Positions 14,397 through 26,400 of a DNA stretch of 64,000 bases are shown here, piece by piece. The DNA is from Camarhynchus parvulus. Its lineage: Eukaryota; Chordata; Aves; Passeriformes; Thraupidae. Below the pieces are notes generated by a model. It made no database searches. It had not been told where the DNA came from and saw only the letters and a list, made by a program, of their open reading frames with translations. A program made the position numbers and the translations under genes. Every line of letters starts with the position of its first letter. Position 1 is the stretch's first letter. The stretch lies in assembly GCF_901933205.1 (NCBI RefSeq), contig NC_044578.1:15471501-15535500 (forward strand), read 5' to 3'.

Positions 14397-14485
14397 GGTG
14401 GCAATCAGGCTGGTTGGTGGCAATCAGGCTGGTTGGTGGCAGTCAGGTTGGTGGTACCTGGGCTGGCTGGTGGCAGTCAGGCCCC
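14397..14485. repeat. Minisatellite, 19-bp unit
   Basis: Two perfect tandem copies of a 19-bp unit (GGTGGCAATCAGGCTGGTT) at 14,397-14,415 and 14,416-14,434 are followed by two degenerate copies (GGTGGCAGTCAGG cores) up to about 14,485. It lies in LRRC8C intron 1. Copy number could be polymorphic. Confidence 0.8.
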
Positions 14486-15017
14486 CAGAGCCCCCTTGGG
14501 CAGGAGGTTCGTGCATTGATTTCCATTGATTCTGCAGTGGACACCACGTGGGTTGGCCGGTGCCCCGGTTTTCTCTTTGGCCACACTGGCAAGAGCCATC
14601 CTTACTCCCAAACTGTCCTCACTGCTTTCCTTTATTCCCTCTGATATAAACCAACTGCTGAGAGGCTGGCTTGCTCCGCTCTGCAGCGCTTCACAATCAG
14701 CCTTTGATTCAATCTGTTGATTTATTAAGTCTAATTTGGTTCCAATACTTTTATCTCTGACTTGGATCCATTTATTCTCCTTGGCTCTTTTAGGTCACAT
14801 CAATTTGTTGTGTCTCGCCCCCAGTCTCCTATGCATTAGCTGATTCCTGTAGTTGGGTTTTCTGATAGAGTAGGTACTTGTAGGTCCTTGCACTTGTATC
14901 TGGATTCAAGTATTTAATCTTATTATGACATATTCATTTTCACTCATCAAGTTTTCTACATTTCTTAGAAATTTTAAAATAAGAATCACTACTGATTTCT
15001 CTCCCCTCCAGTGTTCT

Positions 15018-15110
15018 TGTGGGTTTTTTTTTTTTGTTTGTTTCTTTTGGGATTTTTGTTACTTTTTTGTCCCTGTTTGGTTTTTATTATTATTATTTTT
15101 ATTTAATCTG
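15018..15110. repeat. T-rich low-complexity tract
   Basis: Long T runs interspersed with G and TTA/TTATTATTATT motifs. No coding content. It sits in LRRC8C intron 1. Confidence 0.6.
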
Positions 15111-18100
15111 GCAAATCCACAGCTCTGTTCTACAGCACTGCTTAACAGCCAGTACAACTGTTTTTTAATCCAAGTTCCTTTTTTATTTCCTTCTTGTAGC
15201 TGACTAGGAGGTGATTTATCTCATGTACCTTTTTATTTTCTCTAGGGTGTGAAGATTATTTAAAATGCAGGAGAAAAAAAAAGAACATGTTCTGGTTTAA
15301 ATTGAAAAGAATTTCCAATATCTAGAGCTCTAGTATTTACTAAAGTAGGTTAGAATAATACTTTATGATAAGTCAGATGCCACATTTCAGCTACAATGTC
15401 CTGTGCAATTAAATAACATGTTGAGTGTGAGTGAACGCAAATTAGTAATGCAGTCTTAGTCTGAAATGTTCAACCAGCTGAAATGTTGAACTCCTTGTCT
15501 TTTATCTCTTTGTTACAAGGAGAGATAAGAAGCTACAGTGCATGGTGTGCTGTCCCAGAGTAAATGGTGTGCTGTGACTTGGGCTGCAGTGTGACTTTTT
15601 AGCATCCCTTGATTATTTCAAATTGATGATTGACTAAATCCTTTTATTTTGTGCAGACCTGGTTTGTGTGTGATTATAAAGGAGTCTGGCAGTGGTGCAC
15701 CTTTGGGTGTGCGAAAGAGCTGTGCTTTGGACATGGCCAGGAGGGATTTTTCAGGATTGCTCTGAGCCAGGGGAACCGACCTGCTGTGTCATTTCTGAGG
15801 TCTGAGTTGCTGCTGATAGTTGTCCTTTCCATCCCTGGAGAAGCCAGAATGGAAACAAAAGCTAGAGGGAAGTGGGAGACAAATGAAAAGTGACTTGGTG
15901 TCATTTTGTTCTGCGTGCAGATGTCAGCAGTGCTGGTTAGCCTAGGCTGCTCTGCAATTCTTTCCAGCATTTTCCCTGATTCTTAATACAGCAAGGGGAG
16001 AAGCAATAGGGTTCCTCCAGTGAGTGTTGGAAAATGGTTTCCCTACTTTGTCACATTCAATTGCCATTCAAAGTTTCTGTGAAAATCTTTTTTCCCCAAA
16101 GCTAAAAAATCATCTGTCAGTAGACGTTGTTGGCTTTTTTACTGTTATTTTATGTGCAGTACTACTGTCATCATTCAGTAATGTTTGTTTTCTTTTTTTA
16201 GCAATATAGGAAAACATTAGTGGCCGGCAGGGTTTGATGTCTGGTGCTGGACAGCAGACCTTCCACCCCCAGAGATGGGTTTTCTAGAGGGCCTTTTTGT
16301 GTGCAGCTCTGCCTCTGCTTGGCCCATTAATGGGGGTAACAGGATGTGCACTCTGCTAATGAGGAGTCATGCTATGCAAACAACAGCCTCTGAAGGGAAC
16401 AAGGGATCAGGGCAGCATGTGCTTGTGGTATCAGAACCTATCTGCCTTCATCTAAATTCCCCACGCATCACTTGGGAGAAATAAAGCAAATATATGATAC
16501 AACAAAGAGCCCTAAAAAGACATAGTGAAACCTATAACAAACAACAGCCAAAGGATTTTTTGGTCTGACAGTTGTCCCTGCACAGTGATTTGCAAGATAG
16601 TTTCCAGTCCCATCTGCTGTCAGGCACTGCCCTGATTCAGTGCTGCCACCTTTCATAACACCATGGCTCAGACCCACAGTTGCTTGGGTGTCTAACCAGC
16701 GACTCCTGGGTCTCCCCACATTTCCGTGCATATGAGCACTTGTGTTTTGTCAAGAATCTCCACTGCAGGAAACATAATTCTGTCTTTACCTGACATTCAA
16801 ATTGTTTATCCTTTTGAAAAAAACACCTTACAAATAGGATTTCTAGAGGCTGTGCTATCAGAATATGAAAAAGCACTCCTAAGCCATTATTGCAGGGGTG
16901 GGAAGAAAATGTGGTGGTTTTAAAGCAATCTGTTGATAGGTATTCTTGGGTGTACTGATGGCATTCCACTCAGTCAGCCAGCTGGCCTCAAAACCTGAGC
17001 CAACAGTAGTATATGTGTTACAAAACTTTGAGCAGGACTGTTGCATGGCAACTGCTTAGCTAACATTTGTATTAGTGGATTCCTTTGAGAATTTTCTAAG
17101 TTTTTCAGTGCTTGATTGAAAAAAAAAAAACTTACCAGCAGCTACTCAGTCACCTGCATTTTATGTGGAAATGAAAAAGAGAGGGGTAATTCCTTACCAA
17201 TGGCAGTGAAATGCATATGGGATGGAAGACAGATTGTGTATGATGTTCTTCAGCTCAGGGGCCACTGGGAGCTGCCAGCAGAGGTTTAGCTGATGGAGTG
17301 CTGGGCATGTACTTAAAGCTACATGGGGCACTTCTAATTGATGAGATCCACTTTTGCCACCAGTATTTATAAAAGAAGAGTGAAAGGCAACAAAGCTTTG
17401 TCCCAGCAGCCGTACCAGCTTTTCTCTGCTGTAGAGGTATATCTTCCCTTGAATGTCTGCTAACATTTGCAAGACAAGCACACAAAAAGCAGAATTGTGG
17501 TCCCTGGCTGCCTGCCATTTGATAACAAATGCTGCATTCCTCTTCCAGCACTGCAGCAATTCAGGCCTGTTGGCAAGGATGCTGCCAAGCCTCTGACCTG
17601 GCTGTGTGAAGTCAGGCTTGCATTGCCATCATTTTCACTGATGGTCTATTAATTTGAAAGTGGTATGGAGGACAGCCTGCCTTCATCTTGGGGAGTGCCA
17701 GTTGTGCAAGAGGTGTGTGTGGGTGTCATCTGGCATTGTAGCCTGGACCCTGGGGACAGACTTTAGAAGGACAGGAGGCTGAGAGAGGATTCTCCTGTCT
17801 GGCCAAGTAGTGCTTAAAGCAACATGGAAGGGTTGCAAGAGGAGAGAGGGGCAAGAATCAAAAGTTTTTATGCTACTCAGCTGCAAAGCCCCAGGCTAGC
17901 TATGACACAAGTTCCTTTACAGACTTCACCTTATGCCTTTGGGGCCTGCAGTACCTCCTGAGGATCAGATGGGCAGGCAGAGACAGAGCAGTGCCTGAGA
18001 AGGTGCCAAAGGGAACATCCTTCCACACATCTATGGCCAGTTAGTGGGGGTCAGTTTTAAATCCTTAGGATGGCTGTACACTTGCAATGAATTGCAGCCA

Positions 18101-19105
18101 TTAGGGCTTGAATCGTTCCCTTCCTGTTCCCTGGCTCTGAATGAACTGAATCCTCTAAGTTCCTGAGCAGCCTCTCAGCAAGTGTGTGCTTATCACTAAG
18201 CCTGCACAGAAATGGACATCACCAAACCCACATTAATGGGTCCCAGTGTGCCTCTGAATCAGGATTATAGACTTCCAGTGTTACTGTGATATGAACTGAT
18301 TGTGATGAGCATTTATGATGTTAGTTAATGGACAAATTTTGTTAATTGCCCTTGGGAGTATTTTTGTTACATTCCCATCTGAATTTATCTTTCCACTGTA
18401 ACTAAAGGAGTTTCAGTACTGGTTTGATCTCAGGGATTCAGTTACACAGTATGCTGTAGGCTTTAATATCAGTTGCTTTGCCTGTACATACTCATGTGTT
18501 AGCTGATTTTTCAGAGAACATGATGATGTAAGCCTACACATCTGAGGTGAAGATAAAGCCCTTGATCTGGCTGTAGTTTTGGTTACATAAACCACTTTAG
18601 GAACTTGCATTCAAAACATAGTAGATTCAAAATTGCAGTGAATATGCGCAAAAATATTTCAAAGCATTCCTGAAACCACTATGAATAAAATGGAAGTGAA
18701 TGAAACTTGATAGCTAAAAAGGTATGTGAAGTTTGATTGCAGGACAAGCATTTCAGCCAGACCTTTGAGATCAAGGCTAATGTGTGTGATGCTGAACATC
18801 TCTATCTACAGAATGGGCTGATTTTCAAGGATGCAGAAGGCCTCACTGACCCATCATAGATGGCTGGAGTCAACAGGGAGAGGGATTTGCCTGCCTGCAT
18901 GGATGGCATTGCAGGCTCTCCATTCCTCCCTTCCAGGAGCTGTGTAGTGACAGTACGAGCATCCCTCTTCTGAGGTGGGGTGTCAGTAGCTGGGAGCTTC
19001 TGTGCCACGTCTGGGGGTTCCATTTTCAGGGGAGTGTTTTTCACTTGCTCTTACAGGGTGAGGGGTGTGATCTGCAGAGGCTGAGCTGGCTGTGCTGTTT
19101 TGCAG

Positions 19106-19247
19106 GAGGATGATTCCCGTGACCGAGTTCCGGCAGTTCTCGGAGCAGCAGCCGGCGTTCCGCGTGCTGAAGCCCTGGTGGGATGTGTTCACCGACTACC
19201 TCTCGGTGGCCATGCTGATGATCGGTGTCTTCGGCTGCACCTTGCAG
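19106..19247 (+). CDS. LRRC8C: LRRC8C exon 2: start codon and N-terminal first membrane helix
   Basis: The exon runs from the acceptor TTTTGCAG (ends 19,105) to the donor CTTGCAG|GTAAAGC (GT at 19,248). The coding part is 19,110-19,247 and encodes residues 1-46, beginning [14 protein letters not shown] and ending FGCTLQ. This is the highly conserved LRRC8 amino terminus: a short cytoplasmic N-terminal segment that reaches into the pore, then TM1 (about residues 22-46). The start codon has A at -3 and matches the family start, so I prefer it to the upstream in-frame ATG at 19,092, which lies in the intron. The junction is phase 0 and falls at the end of TM1. The exon is unusually CpG-rich (12 CpG in 138 coding bases) compared with exon 3. 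Confidence 0.96.
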
Positions 19248-21657
19248 GTAAAGCACAGGCGGGGACTCCTGAGAGCTTCTGGGCTGCTGAAAGAACACCA
19301 CAGATGAGGGTGGGTCTTGGAAGGATGCTGTCCCATCTTGTTTTATCTCTTGGGCTCACCATGAACAAAGCAAAAATGTGCTGGTCCCAGGATTAAAGCT
19401 GTTTAAGTAGCAACATCAAATAACACAGACCAGACTTTTAGAGCTGTGAATCAGCAGACTTGCATAGAGTCAATGGAACTGTGCCAACTAAGATAAGAGC
19501 TGTTGGTTTGGCTGGTGTCTGCATCACTGTTTTCACCTCAGTTTGGCATAACAAAACAGATTATCAACTTCAGTTCTTTTTTGTTACCATTTTTGCTATT
19601 TGAAAGTTTTAAAAATGGAATTTTGTAATTCCTGTTTTTCTTTATTTGGCAGATGTTAATATTATTTCTGTAATTATGCTTTTAAGAGATTTGAAATTAA
19701 TGTGCTGATTTTATTAATGACACCCACAGCTAATATTATGTCTCTTCCATTCCAAAATGTCTCTGAGGATGCTTACACATAAACAATTTACATTACTGTC
19801 AGTCACTGTTAGTTACATTTTGCTGAGGAGCCAAAAGCAGAAAAGAAATGAAATATACAAAAATATAAAGTTACAGTACGGGTTCAAACATGAATCTCAC
19901 ATTTCTTGGCACAACTTTGAAATGGAGCTAAAGGGACACATTGACAGAGCTCTTATTTCAGAGGAATTTTCTCATTTACATGGCCTAGGATTTAGATATA
20001 CTATATCTCAAATTTCACATGGAACTCACTGTAGTTTTGCCTGTATTCTCCATTCTCAAGTATTTTCAGTTGATATAACATTCATGTTTAAAAATCTCTT
20101 TATATAGAGCTAAATTTTGCATTACTAGATGTTTGCTTAACCACAAAAAGTAAATAATCTGTTATATCTGTTTTAAGTTTACCTGCTTGATTGGAGAAAG
20201 CACACTGGAAAATAATGTTTGGAAAGACTGAAATAATAGACAAATTGTTTTTTATTCCAACTTATTGTGAGATACATAAATCTAGGATGTAACTGAGGGT
20301 GTATATCACAGCAGCAGACACTTTACAGACATAGAGTAACTACAGAAGCTTTTGATGTGTTTGAAGTTTTTGTTGTGGCACTGATACTGTTCAAAACATG
20401 TGTGGTCTTATCTCAGCATCTCCCTACACCAGGGTTGTTCATCAAGGATCATCTGATTTTGGTAGCTCTTGTTGGATACCTTATATTTAGTGCTTTCAAC
20501 AGCCATGATGTCAAAGAGTACATCTACACTACACACATTCTTAGTTTGGGCTAACCACAGGTAGTCATTCAGGGCAAGTAAGAGAGCTCTTTGGTTTATC
20601 ACATGGATTAGCATTTTAGTTCAGACCAGGGAGCCTTGCATTGAACTCAGAACTGTTATCCCAAATTAAACCAAAGGTGATTGCTCCCTAGAGGCACTTT
20701 GACCTCAGCTTGTCAGCATGGATGACCATCCCAGATTAAGAAAACTTCTTGTTTGTTTTTTTTTATAGACAGACTCAAGAACAGAGCTAGATCATTTCCC
20801 CCAGGTGTGTAGTCCATCCTACAGAAGCCCCCCATAGACAAGGACTTTGGACAAGGGCATGTAGTGATAGCGCAGGGAGTAAGGGCTTTTAGCTGAAAGA
20901 GGGTAGGTTTAGATTAGCTATTAGGAAGAAATTCTTCACTGTGAGGACGTTGAGGCAGTGAAACAGGTTGAAGTTCCCAGAGAAATTGTGGATCTATTCC
21001 ATCCCTGGAATAGTAGATTATCTTTAAGGTCCCTTCCAACCCAGATCATTTTATGATTCTATGAGACTCTATGTATATGTGTGAGAAACCAAATAAAATT
21101 TATATCCATACTCACACAAATGCCATCAAAGAACTGTCCTTATCTGTCTTTATCAAGACTGAAGATTAATAATGTCCCTGCATAGATAAGCTCACATTAG
21201 CCCTTTGTCAGCAATTTTTGGTGTGATAAGACATCACAGTGTGAGAGTATAGCCACATGAATGCAGTTGTGCTGCTGTCAAGCCTAAGCTATCTCTGAAC
21301 ATCATGTAGCCAGGGTGAGTACACCTAGCAGTAACAGTCTGTCTCTGGGGAGAGCAGAGCAGGAGATCCCTGGTCTTTTCTGGAATAATTCCCCTCATTT
21401 CTCCTTTTTCTGGATTGTGTCAATGCCCTCTTATTCAAATTATGGAAAGCTAGCTGTAGATAGAAAGGGCTGGCCTAGTTCTTGGCACACAGAACAAGAG
21501 TCTTGTTGAGAATAATAATAGTGCAGCCTGTGAGGACAAGTAGCAGGCTGTGTGGAGGAATGCCTGGCAGCTGGAGGTACTCCAAGGACAGCTACCCATT
21601 GGTGCTGCCACCATTGTTTGTACATCAGTTCAGAAGATGTCTTTTTGTGTGTTCCAG
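19248..21657 (+). other. LRRC8C: LRRC8C intron 2
   Basis: A GT-AG intron of 2,410 bp between GTAAAGC at 19,248 and the acceptor TTTTTGTGTGTTCCAG ending at 21,657. It is phase 0. It contains a CR1 3' end at about 20,851-21,064. Nothing else is recognised. Confidence 0.93.
20851..21064 (+). mobile_element. CR1 LINE 3' end, internally deleted
   Basis: The sequence has the diagnostic avian CR1 tail: an attaggaagaaattcttcact block, then catccctgga, then aaggtcccttccaaccc, ending in the ATTTTATGATTCTATGAG-type terminal repeat. Between the catccctgga block (about 21,001) and the aaggtccc block the usual stretch of roughly 90 bases is largely missing, so the copy is both 5'-truncated and internally deleted. 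It is on the same strand as LRRC8C, within intron 2. This is one of the strongest signs that the organism is a bird. Confidence 0.9.
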
Positions 21658-23928
21658 GTCATGCAAGACAAGATAATATGCCTTCCAAAGCGCGTCCAGC
21701 CTTGCCAGAACCAATCTAACAGTTCAAATGTGCTTAGCACAATGCCAGACACCACCCCCCTTCCCCCACCGAAGCCATCCACCCCTCCAGCTACAGTGGA
21801 AATGAAAGGACTCAAGACTGACTTGGACCTTCAGCAATACAGCTTTATAAATCAGGTGTGCTATGAACGGGCTCTGCACTGGTATGCCAAGTACTTCCCT
21901 TACCTTGTCCTTATACACACACTGGTCTTCATGCTGTGTAGTAACTTTTGGTTCAAATTCCCTGGATCAAGCTCCAAAATTGAACACTTCATTTCAATAC
22001 TTGGGAAATGTTTTGATTCTCCCTGGACAACGAGAGCTTTATCCGAAGTGTCAGGGGAAGACTCTGAAGAGAAGGACAACAGGAAGAACAACATTAACAA
22101 GTCCAATACTACTCAGCCAAGCACTGAAGGCACTTTGGTCAAGACACAGTCTTTAAAATCAATCCCTGAGAAGTTAGTTGTGGATAAGGGAACACCTGGG
22201 GCATTAGATAAAAAAGAAGGTGAACAGGCCAAAGCACTGTTTGAAAAGGTGAAGAAATTTCGACTGCATGTTGAGGAGGGTGATATACTCTATGTCATGT
22301 ACGTTCGCCAGACTGTACTTAAGGTAATTAAATTCCTTATTATTATTGCTTACAACACAGCACTTGTCTCAGAAGTTAATTTTACAGTAGTCTGTAATGT
22401 TGATATTGAAGACATGACAGGATACAAGAACTTCTGCTGTAATCACACGATGGCACATCTGTTCTCTAAACTTTCTTACTGCTACCTGTGCTTTGTAAGC
22501 ATCTACGGCCTGACATGCCTTTATACACTGTACTGGTTGTTCTACCGTTCACTGAAGGAATATTCTTTTGAGTACGTCCGGCAGGAGACGGGAATCGATG
22601 ACATCCCAGATGTCAAGAATGACTTTGCCTTTATGCTTCATATGATCGATCAGTACGATCCTCTCTACTCCAAGCGCTTTGCTGTCTTCCTGTCTGAAGT
22701 CAGTGAAAATAAGCTGAAACAGCTGAACCTAAACAATGAGTGGACTGCAGATAAACTGCGACAGAGGCTGCAGACAAACTCCCACAGCCATTTGGAGCTA
22801 CAGCTTTTCATGCTTTCTGGACTACCAGACACAGTGTTTGAAATTACTGAGCTGCAGTCTTTAAAACTTGAAATTATTAATAATGTAATGATACCAGCAA
22901 CCATTGCACAGTTGGACAATCTCCAGGAGCTCTCATTGCACCAGTGCTCTGTGAAGATCCACAGTGCCGCCTTGGCTTTTCTGAAGGAGAATCTCAAGAT
23001 CTTGAGCGTCAAGTTTGATGACATCAGAGAACTTCCACATTGGATGTATGGCCTCAGAAATTTGGAAGAACTCTATTTAATTGGATCCCTAAGTCATGAT
23101 ATTTCTAAAAACATTACACTGGAGTCTTTTCGGGAACTTAAAAGCCTGAAAGTTCTACACATAAAAAGTAATCTGTCCAAAATCCCACAATCTGCAGTTG
23201 ATGTTTCAAGTCACCTGCAGAAACTGTGTATCCATAATGATGGCACTAAGTTAGTAATGCTCAACAACCTGAAGAAAATGGTCAACCTGACACAGCTGGA
23301 ATTGGTTCATTGTGATTTAGAGCGCATACCTCATGCAGTCTTCAGCCTTCTCAGTCTTCAGGAATTGGATCTAAAGGAAAACAACCTCAAATCCATTGAA
23401 GAAATAGTAAGTTTTCAACATCTGCGAAAGCTGACCATTCTAAAGCTGTGGTACAACAGTATAACCTACATCCCAGAGCATATAAAGAAACTCACCAGTC
23501 TAGAGCGGCTTTCCTTCAGCCATAACAAAATAGAGGTTCTTCCGTCCCACCTGTTCCTATGCAACAAAATCAGATACTTGGATTTGTCTTACAATGACAT
23601 TCGCTTTATCCCACCAGAAATAGGAGTTCTTCAGAGTTTACAGTACTTTTCTATTACTTGCAACAAAGTGGAGAGTGTGCCAGATGAACTGTACTTTTGC
23701 AAAAAACTTAAGACTCTGAAAATTGGGAAAAATAACTTGTCAGTCCTTTCACCTAAAATTGGTAATTTGACATTGCTCTCCTACTTGGATATTAAAGGCA
23801 ATCACTTTGAAATCCTCCCACCTGAGCTTGGTGAGTGTAGAGCTCTGAAGAGGACTGGTTTCACTGTAGAGGACAACTTGTTTGAAACTTTGCCTTCTGA
23901 TGTCAGGGAGCAAATGAAAGCTGAATAA
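21658..23928 (+). CDS. LRRC8C: LRRC8C exon 3: residues 47-802, pore domain remainder and leucine-rich repeats
   Basis: LRRC8C is an accessory pore subunit of the volume-regulated anion channel. It assembles with LRRC8A in the plasma membrane and passes chloride and small organic solutes. The exon encodes residues 47-802 and stops with TAA at 23,926, giving 802 residues against about 803 in mammals. Extracellular loop 1 holds Cys54, Cys114 and sequons at Asn64 and Asn67. TM2 is about 125-145, followed by the [10 protein letters not shown] intracellular-loop motif (168-177). TM3 is about 265-285; loop 2 has Cys292, Cys307 and sequons at Asn287 and Asn308; TM4 is about 314-341. The conserved [20 protein letters not shown] linker follows, then cytoplasmic leucine-rich repeats from about 397 to the end. 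Leu104 aligns with the selectivity arginine Arg103 of LRRC8A. C-specific stretches distinguish it from LRRC8A, B, D and E. Cys62 and Cys306 look extra. The frame is intact. Confidence 0.97.
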   Translation, partial: VMQDKIICLPKRVQPCQNQSNSSNVLSTMPDTTPLPPPKPSTPPATVEMKGLKTDLDLQQYSFINQVCYERALHWYAKYFPYLVLIHTLVFMLCSNFWFKFPGSSSKIEHFISILGKCFDSPWTTRALSEVSGEDSEEKDNRKNNINKSNTTQPSTEGTLVKTQSLKSIPEKLVVDKGTPGALDKKEGEQAKALFEKVKKFRLHVEEGDILYVMYVRQTVLKVIKFLIIIAYNTALVSEVNFTVVCNVDIEDMTGYKNFCCNHTMAHLFSKLSYCYLCFVSIYGLTCLYTLYWLFYRSLKEYSFEYVRQETGIDDIPDVKNDFAFMLHMIDQYDPLYSKRFAVFLSEVSENKLKQLNLNNEWTADKLRQRLQTNSHSHLELQLFMLSGLPDTVFEITELQSLKLEIINNVMIPATIAQLDNLQELSLHQCSVKIHSAALAFLKENLKILSVKFDDIRELPHWMYGLRNLEELYLIGSLSHDISKNITLESFRELKSLKVLHIKSNLSKIPQSAVDVSSHLQKLCIHNDGTKLVMLNNLKKMVNLTQLELVHCDLERIPHAVFSLLSLQELDLKENNLKSIEEIVSFQHLRKLTILKLWYNSITYIPEHIKKLTSLERLSFSHNKIEVLPSHLFLCNKIRYLDLSYNDIRFIPPEIGVLQSLQYFSITCNKVESVPDELYFCKKLKTLKIGKNNLSVLSPKIGNLTLLSYLDIKGNHFEILPPELGECRALKRTGFTVEDNLFETLPSDVREQMKAE

Positions 23929-24079
23929 CTTCTTGCTCAGTTTTACAGAAATAACACTTCTACCAAAAACACTCTAGAGAATGCATACTCTGATTATGCA
24001 TTTAATTTGTCGTTATTTTTTTCTTTTTCAAATCCTTTCTGTACAAACAAATTTGGAGTAAGGAGTACATATATTTTTA

Positions 24080-24085
24080 AATAAA
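24080..24085 (+). terminator. LRRC8C: Candidate proximal poly(A) signal AATAAA
   Basis: Canonical hexamer 152 bp after the stop codon, followed by a T-rich stretch within 30 bp. It would produce a short-UTR isoform. Confidence 0.45.
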
Positions 24086-26373
24086 ATTTTCTCATATTTT
24101 TTCACTGTTTTAAGATATTTTTAGTTTGTTTTGCCCTCAAAACATGGGCATCTGTAACTTAATTTTTACTGGTAAATGATTTTGTCTGCTGGTATTTCTT
24201 TCCATTTCCTAATACCACCAGGGAAACTGTGTTTAAGACGTATGCTTTGGGTTGCATAGTTTGTAAGAGATTATTTTATTGTCTTCCTAGTTATTGTTAA
24301 TCCCTTAGGACATGGTCTTCAACAGGTGGTGCTGCAGGTGTTGAATGCCTTTGTTTCCTCTTTTCTTCAGTGGCAGTAGAAGGTGTTCAACATCTAACAA
24401 GATCAAATCTAGGCTGACAATCCCTTTTTAGTTACAACAGGGTTTTCTCAGATGGTCAAAGCAAGTGGAAAAGGTTCTTTATGTATTTTAACAGGTGAGA
24501 GGGAGCATGCAGAACTCCTTCAGGGCCTGTTGGCCATTCACACAGTGCACTGAGCAGGAGGCACTCACTGTGATTTCCTCTCTGGTGCAGGAAGAGTAAG
24601 GTCACAGTTCACAGTGGAATCGGGACCAAAGTGACTCATGTAAAGGTTTTCCTAACATTGCAAAGGGATGTGGCTGCCCATTTCCTACTAACTTGAGTGG
24701 AAGGGGTGCAATGAACTCACTATATTGGAAATGTCAACTCAGCATGATGAAATGCTGTCTTGAAAAACCCCATCCTCCCTTAAACACCAGTGCTGCAAGA
24801 GAGAAAGTGCCCTCTGCCCCCTCAGCCCACTTCCACCCAAATTGCTTGGCACCTTCTAGGAATGGGATCCAGAAAAAGTGCAATCATACTTCGTTTGTAA
24901 AGCTTCTGACAGGGAAATAGCCTCTAATATGCTCCTTGATTTAGCCTGGGTAGCATAAAACCAAGCTCAGCACAGGAACATTTGCAGATTTGCAAAAATG
25001 AGATTAAATTAATACATTAATTTCTCACAAGTCTTAGCCTACCCAGCATACCCAAGGACAGTGATGAAGGCTGTATTTTCATCTCCCTGAGAGTAATTAA
25101 ATTGGAAATCCTACAGGTGGAAGTTTGCTTTGTAAAATAATGTAGTCTCCGATGATTGTGCATCAGGTTGGGAACTTCATCCTCTGAAGCCATGTTCAGC
25201 TGTTTATTTAATCCAGCCATTTGATTTCTTTTAGTCAGGTTTTAAAGAGATGTGCTGCTCACAAGCTAATTTAAGCTAATCAAAGGTAGTAAAATATTTT
25301 GCTGGGAGGAGATCTCTTCATTGTATCCAACAACACATATTTGAGTCAGATGCAGGCACTCGATAAATGTTTTGCAAGAATATCTAGGAATAAGTCGTTA
25401 TTTCTCTAGGAGGCAATGCTGTTCATAAATTGCAGAGGTTAAATTGCTGTTTGTTCAAATTTATGTAAAATATTTGACAGTTGTCAGATTGGTTGCTCTT
25501 AAATGTTTTCTAACTGCCATTGTGTGTCGTGAGCTACAGTTAATCTGAGTTCTTGAGCTTGGTACAAAAGCATACAGTTGGTTTAAGAGTATGACTTAAA
25601 AAGGTGGGGAGACAAACTACAATGAGAACTTCCTCATTAATCCAGGGCGTGCTATGCAATTTGGTGTGTGAGCTTGCCACAGTACCAGGTCAGACTTATT
25701 TTTTGCGCTTGGCTATGTTCTGGAGAATGTCCAGATTAATCAAAAATGAGTCAGGCATGAAGGAATTAAATCAAGCTTTTTTAAAGGGGTTTGATTTAGT
25801 TCTATTTAAGATTTGTAATTGATGTAGCTATTGTAAGAGCTACCCTTACTCATGTGTGGAGTGCACTTACTGGAACAGCTTGGCAGTATATATATTCTAA
25901 ATGTATTTCACTTCGATGTTATGTGAGGAAGAGAAACATTTCATTGGTCATATTAACCTAATTATGTAAACCAAAGTGCTGTTGTCCCTGATGAATGTAA
26001 ACTGTTTGAAATGTCCAGGTAATTGGTGGAACTGTATAGTTCTCTTAGTTAGATTTTAAATATGGGATTACATTTAAAGTTTTTTTTTAAAGTCTTTATA
26101 TTCCTTGATGTAGCATTTTAAACCCCTAATTTATTTTGTGTGTAATATTGTTTCATGTGTAGTTTGTGGTCTTGTTTCTGAATGGAAGTTATGCACATCT
26201 CATAACTGAAGGTTGGAGACTTGTTCTATGCCATTTTTGTAAATACATCACTTAGGGGATGTGGGGTTTTGTTTGTAACTGATTATATTTATACCTGTGC
26301 AGCCCCTCACGTGGACACAGTTACACGAGTATGAAGTGCCTTGTGCTGGCATATCTTTATTCACTGTGCTAGG

Positions 26374-26379
26374 AATAAA
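26374..26379 (+). terminator. LRRC8C: Candidate distal poly(A) signal AATAAA
   Basis: Canonical hexamer about 2.45 kb after the stop codon. It is a plausible end of the long LRRC8C transcript. Confidence 0.4.
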
Positions 26380-26400
26380 CTATACCAGTCTAAGCACTTT

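Larger units (their letters stand above)
4804..19105 (+). other. LRRC8C: LRRC8C intron 1 (predicted)
   Basis: About 14.3 kb of largely AT-rich non-coding sequence between the GTAAGC donor at 4,804 and the TTTTGCAG acceptor ending at 19,105. The opening part (to about 5,450) is still CpG island. A GC-richer patch lies at about 13,400-14,500 and carries a small minisatellite at 14,397. T-rich low-complexity sequence lies at about 15,018-15,110. Open frames in the interval are short or unconvincing. I recognise no nested gene, tRNA or other RNA gene. Confidence 0.6.
23929..26400 (+). other. LRRC8C: LRRC8C 3' UTR (inferred extent)
   Basis: AT-rich non-coding sequence follows the stop codon. A proximal canonical poly(A) signal AATAAA at 24,080-24,085 would give a short UTR of roughly 170 bp. 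A second AATAAA at 26,374-26,379 would give one of about 2.5 kb, closer to the long 3' UTR typical of LRRC8C mRNAs. Several ATTTA motifs occur. Which site is used cannot be told from sequence. Open frames are below 76 codons and unconvincing. Confidence 0.5.

Noticed and set aside
19092..19109. Upstream in-frame ATG at 19,092 as the LRRC8C start
   Set aside because: It lies before the acceptor ending at 19,105, so it is intronic. The family start MIPVTEF is at 19,110.
21550..21657. In-frame extension of the LRRC8C exon 3 frame upstream to an ATG at 21,550
   Set aside because: These 36 codons are intron 2 sequence. A good acceptor ends at 21,657 and exon 2 supplies the conserved LRRC8 N-terminus in phase.
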